Assembly (NCBI GenBank): GCA_039105265.1
Contig: JAPFFF010000011.1
Location: 3,968,001-4,032,000, forward strand
Direction: 5' to 3'
Origin: Tritrichomonas musculus
Taxonomy: Eukaryota > Parabasalia > Tritrichomonadida > Tritrichomonadidae
Length of the DNA: 64,000 nucleotides
Positions within the stretch are counted from its first letter, which is position 1; every line of letters begins with the position of its first letter. The notes beneath the pieces are model-generated. The model did no database searches. It worked only from the letters and a program-made list of their open reading frames with translations, and was not told the DNA's origin. The translations under genes were made by a program, and so were the position numbers. This document shows, one piece after another, positions 21,302 to 29,400 of this stretch.

Positions 21302-22651
21302 TTATTCTGGAAGATCATATTCCCAATAACATACTAATCCGTCACCACCACAAGTTAATATAGAGTATTCTGTTGGATGGTGGTCAATCTTAAAAACAGT
21401 ATTTTTATGTGCATTAATACTGCATTCTATATCACCTGTTGTAATATTCCATAACTTTAAACTTTCATCTTTTGATCCAGAAAATAAATATTGATCGTTG
21501 AGAGAAAAGGCGCTTGTTACGACATAATTGGTATGGCTGATGAGAGTCTGTTTTCGTGTTGCAAGTGCACGAATGCTCCAAATTTTCAAAGTATTGTCTT
21601 GTGAAGCGGTACAAATAAGTTCAGATTTTCGCGAGGATGAAACACTCAAAAGCGGCATTTGATGAGTCAAGAATTCTCTCATGTCTTGCGATAAGTTAGC
21701 GTCGTAAATGCCAACTTTGCCATTCATAAAACCAACAATAATGAAACTTTCATCAAACCCAAAAACGATGTCAACTATATATCCTTCCTTGTTTGTTGTA
21801 TGATCCATTGTAGAATTGGTATCAGTTCTGTGGTTTTTTTCAGTGATTTTTGTTTTTTGATATATATCCCACATTATGATTTTACCATCAAATCCACCAC
21901 TAATCAGCCTACGTGAATCATTTGTGAATAAAAGACTTGACACAAAATCTGTATGTCCATTGAGAACTCCGTAAAGCTCTCCTGTCTTCAATGTAAAAAT
22001 GTATATTAAATTGTCGGATCCATTTGCTGCAATAAATTGTGAATCTGGAGAAAATTTCAAAACACGAGTTTGCATGTATTTTTGATCAATAGTTTGCGGA
22101 ATTTGGAATGTCTGTAAAAGAGATCCATCTCTCGAATTAACTAAAAAAATAGTACGTCCATCAGCAAATGCAAATCTCTCTCCAACAGGATCAAATGTAA
22201 CTGTACAAATAACAGCATTGGCATTGAGAACATATCTTAGTCGAATATGTTCTTTTGTAAAGAAATGGTTATGTATATCAATTTCCCAATTAATTTTTGC
22301 TAAAAAAAGTGCATATGGTAATTGCTTATTGTCTTCTCCTTTTTTAATTTGTTGAGAAGTTTGTCCTTCTTGAGGACGTGGTATTGTTTTTGGTAATAAA
22401 AGAATATTATGGTTAACCTTATCGCTCTCAAGTTTTCTTTTCAAATTTTGGTAGAGCTCTTGAAGAATAATTTTATCGTTATTGTATAGTTTGAGATAAA
22501 TTTGGTATTGGTTTTTTAGGCGCTGTAAATTCGATACTTCTTGTTTGAGTTTGGTATAAGAATCAAGAATTGCTGTGGTCTGATTTAAAATTTGATCAGC
22601 AACTTTGATTCCCTCTTCTGTAACTTCCTGGTCTTGTTTCATGCTCAGCAT
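21302..22651 (-). CDS. Tup1-like WD40 protein with N-terminal coiled coil
   Basis: About 449 residues from the preferred start. The N-terminus (ILNQTTAILDSYTKLKQEVS and on) is a coiled coil of about 80 residues. A short linker and a WD40 propeller of about seven blades follow. The order of blade motifs tracks yeast Tup1: DGSLLQTF, then VLKFSPDSQFIAANGSDN, LNGHTDFVSSLLF, RLISGGFDGKIIMWD, and near the end HTNYVV, SGSKDESLKLWN. Tup1/Groucho-type proteins tetramerise through the N-terminus and repress transcription with DNA-bound factors; that role is inferred here. The frame stays open to an ATG at 22714, but the added stretch is Phe-rich, AT-rich sequence and contains two initiator-like motifs. 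I therefore prefer the ATG at 22651, or 22642. Confidence 0.75.
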   Translation of the reverse strand: MLSMKQDQEVTEEGIKVADQILNQTTAILDSYTKLKQEVSNLQRLKNQYQIYLKLYNNDKIILQELYQNLKRKLESDKVNHNILLLPKTIPRPQEGQTSQQIKKGEDNKQLPYALFLAKINWEIDIHNHFFTKEHIRLRYVLNANAVICTVTFDPVGERFAFADGRTIFLVNSRDGSLLQTFQIPQTIDQKYMQTRVLKFSPDSQFIAANGSDNLIYIFTLKTGELYGVLNGHTDFVSSLLFTNDSRRLISGGFDGKIIMWDIYQKTKITEKNHRTDTNSTMDHTTNKEGYIVDIVFGFDESFIIVGFMNGKVGIYDANLSQDMREFLTHQMPLLSVSSSRKSELICTASQDNTLKIWSIRALATRKQTLISHTNYVVTSAFSLNDQYLFSGSKDESLKLWNITTGDIECSINAHKNTVFKIDHHPTEYSILTCGGDGLVCYWEYDLPE

Positions 22652-22674
22652 GAAAACAAAAACAAATTTGAATT

Positions 22675-22690
22675 TATGATAAAAATGATT
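22675..22690 (-). promoter_or_regulatory. Two initiator-like motifs (TCATA, TCATT)
   Basis: On the minus strand TCATA (A at 22677) and TCATT (A at 22686) both fit the trichomonad initiator TCA(C/T)(A/T). They lie 26 and 35 bases upstream of the ATG at 22651 but downstream of the ATG at 22714. This argues that the longer reading of the WD40 protein is not used. Confidence 0.4.
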
Positions 22691-22714
22691 TGAATTGAAT
22701 TGAAATAAATACAA

Positions 22715-23903
22715 TCTTTAATTGGTCCTGTTCTAAAGATAAATATTTATCTTTTTAAAGATTTATTTCACCAAATATGCAAATAATAACTAAAACATCA
22801 TGCTAAAAAAGTTTGAAAAAAAATTGAATAAAATAAAGAATTTGATATATTGAATAATTGATAATATATTATTTTAAAATATAAGATATAACTAAATTTA
22901 ATAATAGTATTATTAAATCGGTAAAAAATAATATATGTATTTAAAATTAAATATACATGATTTTTTAAAATAACTAATGATATACAAGTAAATGTTTTAT
23001 TTTAAAAAAACTGTTATTTTTATTGATTTTTGAGGCAAATCTTTGTAAATATTTTTCAATTATTCGATAATAAACTTTTTGATAAATATTAAATGCTTTA
23101 TATTTATTTTTTTGAATATTTTCTTGTCAAAGAGAAAACGGTTTTCAATTTTCAAATTTCTAAAAAGGGTATTTGATGTAATAATTATAATTGGTGATAA
23201 AATTTAAAGAAAACATTTTTATAAACGAATCTGTACGTTAATATTTTCGATAAATCTTTTTCAGAAAAAGTTCAAATATGTTTAGAAAATAATTGATTTA
23301 GCCATAAAATGTAATGAAAATAGATAATAACAGAGTTGATGTTGAAAATATGAATAGCATTGAAATGCATTTGAGAGGGAGAATTCAAAATTTTCATATT
23401 TCAATAATATTCAAAATTTTGAATTCATCTTTCAATTTGTTTACAAATAATATTTTTTTGCTTTCATCAATATAAATAAATTAAATATTATTAATTTGCA
23501 TAAATAGTAATTTATGAAAGAGTAATAATCAATTAAAATATTTAAAAATGTGTAGCAATTATTTTTAATTAAGATATAATAAATATGTTTTGTTATAATA
23601 TTAAACAAAAATTGAATTAAAAAGTTAAGTGACGCCCTCTTTTTCACGAAATTTTACGTCCTTCTTATTGGTATTTTTCACAGATTTTATTTGATTTTAA
23701 TTATATACAATGCCTATTTATTTTCATTAAAATGAAAATACAGTAGGTGATACAGATTGATGTTATTGCATTTAATCAATTTATATAAATTAAAAAAAAA
23801 AACAATATTCAATCAAGTTAATTATCATATTGAAATAAAGTATTTATTCATAAATATTAATTACATCTCTAAATAGCAAATTTGATTTCAGAAAAAAATG
23901 TTA
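22715..23903. other. AT-rich spacer
   Basis: 1.2 kb between the WD40 and tubby-like genes. A 68-codon minus frame at 23441-23647 is Ile/Tyr/Asn-rich and looks like random AT-rich sequence. GAATTCAAAATTTTCATATT and a near inverted copy occur at about 23380-23425. No RNA gene is seen. Confidence 0.5.
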
Positions 23904-25364
23904 TCATTTGCTATGCTTGATTAATGAAATGGCAAGCCCGAATCCTTGTAGTGGTGTTAATGGTGGCCTTACTTTCATATTGAAAATTTCATATGTTGAC
24001 TTTAAAAATATAAAAACATATTTATTTGAGTTTGGTTCGATTAATGCGCAATTTTTACTACTTTTTATATAAAAAGCAGAACCAGATTCATTTTCAACTT
24101 CTGATGTTATTTCTGTACTAATCAATTTAATATATTTTGATTCATCAATTTTTTCTGTTTCCGCAAAACTTTCAAGAGATAACCTTTGGGTGATTGCATA
24201 ATTGGGTTTTCCATATTTTGATATTATTACTGTTAGAGGGTTCTTGGCGATATCGCCACTACTTTGACTGTTAGAACTTTCTTGAAGATCATTATTATTA
24301 TGAAAACAGATGCTCAGCAATTCTCCTTCTCGATCATCTCGTTCATTCTTTTTATCTGTTGTGTAAAGAGTATAAAATCGTTTTTTTTTTCTGCTTCGAA
24401 CATAACCAACATATATTGGTAAAGATGATATATTTTCTTCTATTAAATTTTCTTTAAATATTAATTGTATTGTTTTTTTCCCATCTTTCTTTGATGTTGA
24501 TTTGAAAAATTGAGAATTATTTTCTAGAAGTTGAAAGCTCATTTTTGAAAATTTTTTTCCTTTCCTTACAACTGTGAAATTCTGAAAGTTGTTCGAATCA
24601 ATGTTTTCTATGGGGTTTGGTAATTGCTGATCATTTTGAGTATTTAAGTTTTGAGAGAAATTATTGTTGTTATCATTACTGACTAAATTATTGTCACTTT
24701 TACTATTGTTTTCGATAGAACTAGTATTATTAATAGTTTTAGAATTATTATTGTCTGTAGCATTTACAATGTTAGAGTGAATAACTGAATTTGTTTCTTG
24801 ATTTAAATCAAATGTATTTTCATTTTGTGAAATATTTTTATTTTGGTAGTGATGTTGTCTTGTCCTATTAAAATTATTTGTGTTTTCATCTTCGTTATAT
24901 GTAGATGATTTAGCAACATTTTTCTCTTGATCAAATTGCACTTTGTTTTCTTCAATACTATCCGAGTTATAATAAGAAGACGAGGATGAAATGCCAAATG
25001 GTTTGCTTTGTCCACGAAGGTGATCTTCTTTTATAATTCTTTTCCTAGAAATATCAGGAGGTGTTTTTTTAGAATTCCAATCAGTTTCTTTTGCAATGTT
25101 TGCTTTTTTTTTAATATTTGTTGTTGAATGAATTGGTGAGTAGGATGATGAATCTTCTTCGCTATCACTTAACAGAAGTGGTTTAGAGCCTGTCGATATG
25201 TTTTTAACGTTTATAACTTGGATATCATCGACGCTTGATTCATAATCAGAATAAGAATCTGAAAAATTGATAGGCATATGAATATTTCTTGGTTGGTTAG
25301 CAAATCCGCCGCGTAAACCACCTCGTCCAGGACGAAATGGTCTTCGGGGTAATTTCCCTCTCAT
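23904..25364 (-). CDS. Tubby-like C-terminal domain protein
   Basis: 486 residues. Residues 1-24 are an RGG-like Arg/Gly/Pro segment (RPGRGGLRGGFANQ). Residues 25-265 are disordered, Ser/Asn-rich. The C-terminal 220 residues fit a divergent tubby domain: LPIYVGYVRSRKKKRFYTLY (family: YIGKLRSNLMGTKFTVY), ELLSICFHNN, NPLTVIIS (family MSVIVP), and the end NKYVFIFLKSTYEIFNMKVR followed by PLTPLQGFGLAISL (family [20 protein letters not shown]). Tubby-like proteins bind phosphoinositides and help carry membrane proteins into cilia, or act as membrane-tethered regulators. The call is by eye from motif order. An ACGTGCACGT palindrome lies 15 bases upstream. Confidence 0.65.
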   Translation of the reverse strand: MRGKLPRRPFRPGRGGLRGGFANQPRNIHMPINFSDSYSDYESSVDDIQVINVKNISTGSKPLLLSDSEEDSSSYSPIHSTTNIKKKANIAKETDWNSKKTPPDISRKRIIKEDHLRGQSKPFGISSSSSYYNSDSIEENKVQFDQEKNVAKSSTYNEDENTNNFNRTRQHHYQNKNISQNENTFDLNQETNSVIHSNIVNATDNNNSKTINNTSSIENNSKSDNNLVSNDNNNNFSQNLNTQNDQQLPNPIENIDSNNFQNFTVVRKGKKFSKMSFQLLENNSQFFKSTSKKDGKKTIQLIFKENLIEENISSLPIYVGYVRSRKKKRFYTLYTTDKKNERDDREGELLSICFHNNNDLQESSNSQSSGDIAKNPLTVIISKYGKPNYAITQRLSLESFAETEKIDESKYIKLISTEITSEVENESGSAFYIKSSKNCALIEPNSNKYVFIFLKSTYEIFNMKVRPPLTPLQGFGLAISLIKHSK

Positions 25365-25378
25365 TTCATAAAAAGAAA

Positions 25379-25388
25379 ACGTGCACGT
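25379..25388. promoter_or_regulatory. ACGTGCACGT palindrome upstream of the tubby-like gene
   Basis: A perfect 10-bp GC-rich palindrome in a very AT-rich region, ending 15 bases before the ATG at 25364. Position and composition suggest a bound site or part of the core promoter. No factor can be named. Confidence 0.35.
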
Positions 25389-26487
25389 ATTAAAAAGTTA
25401 ATCAAAAAGAGGTTTCTATGTATTACTTAATCACAGGCCTATGAACGAGAAAAAACATTTATTTTGAAAAATTTCCTTATCAAATTATTCTAAGCAGCAA
25501 AATGGCATGCTTCAGAAAAACCTTTAAATTTTTAATTAATCATTATTTGAATTATTAAGTAATTGATTTCTTTAAATATTCTTGTTTTGTATTTCATATT
25601 ATCTTTCACTTCTAATGAATGCTTCTTTTAATGTTTGTTTGTTTGTTTGTTTTTTAAATGATTTTTATTGTATCCCCATATATTATGTTGTGTTTTCATG
25701 TTTTAACAGTTTTAGCATCAAATAATATCAAATGAATGAATGATATATACAGTGAAACTTTCGTTTCATATTAATTTTATTATTTTATAAAAATTTTTAG
25801 ATTTTTAATAATGTTTTTTCATTTGATAACTGTTATCACACAATCGATAGATATATTGATGAATGATTCAAGTTAATTCTTAATCTTTGATATAATATTT
25901 AATTTTTAATTATAAAATTAAAAATTAAATATATTTTTTAAAAAATAATGGTTTTATCACTCTTTTAAAATGAGATATTGTAATTTTAAATAAAAGACGT
26001 TAAGATGAACAACTTTTTATAAAAATGACACATATAAAAAAATCCTCAATTTGTAATTATCTGTTGGTAAAATAAAACTTCCCAAATATTAATTTATAAA
26101 TTGACTTACTGAGATAATAAAGTAGTCAACATTCACTCATCCGTTAGAAAATGATGCTCACTTCACATGAAAAAGTCATTATTAACGGGATATTTTTAAC
26201 TTTTTCAGATAGACTAGAAAAAAGAATTTATATACAAGTGAATAAAATTTTCATTTATTTTGATATTTCTAAATTAAAATCATTAATCATTTTTTTATTT
26301 CATGATATGTAGTATTATCTTCATTATTACAGCAAACATTATGATAATTAATGAATAATTACATCGAAAAACATAAATAATTATACCTTTCATTAATCTT
26401 TTCTTATTCAAAATGATTCATTGAATTTTCTATTTTGCCTTTCTAAGATTTTGCCCTAAAATTTACAAATAAGACAAGGACAAAACA
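25389..26487. other. Divergent intergenic region
   Basis: 1.1 kb between the divergent tubby-like gene (minus) and the Sel1-discoidin gene (plus), so it must hold both promoters. It shows a TGTTTGTTTGTTTGTTTGTT run near 25636 and AAATTTTTAATTATAAAATTAAAAATT palindromic AT stretches near 25900. No initiator match lies close to the ATG at 26488. Confidence 0.5.
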
Positions 26488-29400
26488 ATGTCCAAAAAAG
26501 AAAAAGTAAATCCATTTTATTACCAAAAAGAAGCCGATAAAGGTAATCCAGATGCAATGTGTATGTATGCAGAAATATTATATAAAGGAAAAGGGTTACC
26601 AATTAATAAAAAAGAATCTGCAAGATATTTTAGAGGAGCCGCCAATCAAGGAAACGTAAAAGCCATGGTTAATTATGCTAACATAATTGGAAAAGGTGAT
26701 GGCGTACCTGTTAATAAGAAAGAATCAGCAAAATATTTTAAAATGGCTGCTGACAAAGGTGAGGTAAATTCTATGTTTTACTATGCGCAAATAGTATATA
26801 GAGGGGAAGGTGTTCCAATTGATAAAGGAGAAGCAGCAAAATACTATAAAATGGCGGCGCACGCTGGTAAAAAAGATGCAATGCATAATTATGCAATGAT
26901 GATTTATAAAGGCGATGGTATTCCTTCTAAAAAACCAAAAGCTGCTCGGTATTTCAAAATGGCTGCTGATAAAGGTCAAGTTCAATCTATGTATGAATAT
27001 GCTACGATGCTTTCTGAAGGTAATGAAATACCTGTTGATAAAAATGAAGCTGCTCGTTATTTCAAAATGGCTGCTGATAAAGGACACGTTGATGCAAAAA
27101 ATAAATATATTGAACTGCAAAATAGTGGTTATGGAATTACAAATAAAAATGTTCCCAAAGCTGTTACCAATCCAAATGTGCTCACTCCAACAAAAGAACC
27201 GAAAGATACTACAACAAATAAACCAACTGTTGAGCCGCCACCATCGCAAGAAAAAAATCAAAATCTACAAAAATCGCCTCAAACTCCAAAATCTAATGAT
27301 ATTATTCGTCCACAATCAAATAGAAGCCCACGTCCTAAGAGGAAGCCATCATCATCACGACGCAATCGTGCTAAAGCTGCAAATCAGCAATTTTCTAAAA
27401 GTCTTTCCAAAGTTACTGATGATCAATCTAAAAATGTAGAAAGCCAACCAAAATCCGCTGAAAAATTGCCTAGAATCATTGAAAATCAACATACAGACAA
27501 CGATAATCAAAATAAAACCAACGAAAATCAAAACAAGCCAGAAGAAAAACTACCTCCAATTGGTGTAAGTTTACATAATGCCGGAAATCAATCTAACGTC
27601 ACTGAAAGTCTGTCTAGGTCCCAAGAAAAATTGCCTAAAATTACTGAAAAGCAATCTTTAAGTCCATCTATTGAACCAATTTCTCTTGAGTGCCCACCAG
27701 ATTCATCTGAAAAACAGTTTTCATCTTCGCATAGTCGTCCTAAGCCTCCTGAAAATCAATCAACATCTCCACGTAGGCAAACAAAGCCACCTGAAAATCA
27801 AACGCCTGTTAATCAGCCTAAACCTCCTGAGAACCAGTCAACATCTCCTCGCAAACAGGTTAAGTCTGCTGAAAACGCTTCTTCATCGGCCCAAAATCAA
27901 TCCAATTCAGAAGAAAAAGTTCAGCAAGCACAAAATGACCAGCCTCAAGAGCCCGAAGAGCAAACTGAGCCTCAAATTCATATTCCATTTGACCATGATC
28001 GATCTAATCGTTTCCGAGGAATAATCCATCATCTTACTGAGAAATGTGGAGGAAATGTCCATAATGAAGGTGTTGTTGATGTTACATCGTCATCAGTCTT
28101 TCAAACTCCATCATTTTTGCCATTTTTACGCTCTGATGATGATTATGATCCATATAACATTGTTGACCTCGACAATGAGAAGAGTTGCTTTGAATCAGAT
28201 GATCTACCAAATTCGTGGGTTTGTTATGATTTCCAAACTATGAGAGTAAAGCCTGAAGCTTATTCAATTAGAACCTACATGAATGGACATTATCATGTTC
28301 AGAATTGGGTTATTGAAGGATCAAATGATAAAAAGGATTGGACAACACTTGATGAAAAGCAAAATGAAAATTCTATTAATGGTGTCGGAAAATCTAATAC
28401 ATTCGATATACAATCAAATGATCAAACTTATAGATACCTTCGCCTTCGTCAAACAGCGCCAACATCAGGAGGAATGAGCATCTTAAATGTGTCAGCTCTC
28501 GAATTCTTTGGAACTCTCATTGGTAATATTCCTACTAATACTCAAAAACGTCCTAAAAAATCAAGTGGATCAAAGCAATTGCAACCATTTCATGGTCGTC
28601 GCAGATCATCATCAGATTCAAATGAATCATCAAATTCAGAATCTTCATTTGAATCAAAGCCAATCGAAGATATCCCAGAAGAACCTTATGAAATACGATA
28701 TGATAATACAGAATCAGGAAGATTTAGTGGAATTATCCAATATCTTAGCGATAAATGCAATGGAAATGTTCATAAAAAAGGAGCAGTTGAAGTTACTTCT
28801 TCATCAGTTTTGCCAACTCTTCCATTTTTACTATTTGGTAATCATGATGATTACAATCCATACAACTGTGTTGATCTTAAAGATAAGAAGAGTTGCTTTG
28901 AATCAGGTGATGAAGAAGATTCATGGATTTGCTATGACTTCCAAAATTTGAAGGTCAGACCAAATTCATATTCAATTCGATCATATATGAATGGAGATAA
29001 TCATCTTCAAAGTTGGTGTATTGAAGGATCTAACGATAAAGAGAATTGGACAATACTTGATGAAAGAAGAAATGAAACATCACTCGATGGAACAGGAAGA
29101 ACTAATACTTTTACCACAAACCGAAATGAATATGATGAAGAATTTTACCGTTATCTTCGTCTAAGACAAACTGGACCAAGTACAATTAATTCTTTTGTAA
29201 TTAGTATCTCAGCTCTTGAATACTTTGGATCAATCGTCTGTAGTGACAAATCATTCCAGCCGAAACGTAAGCGTGCCACTGAAGAACATAATGCACTTGT
29301 TCCAAGTCAAAGGCCATCATCATCAGCTCCAAGACGTTCATCTTCTTCATCATCAGAACGAGATGAATCAAATATGAAGGTACTAGAAACTCTCGAAGAA

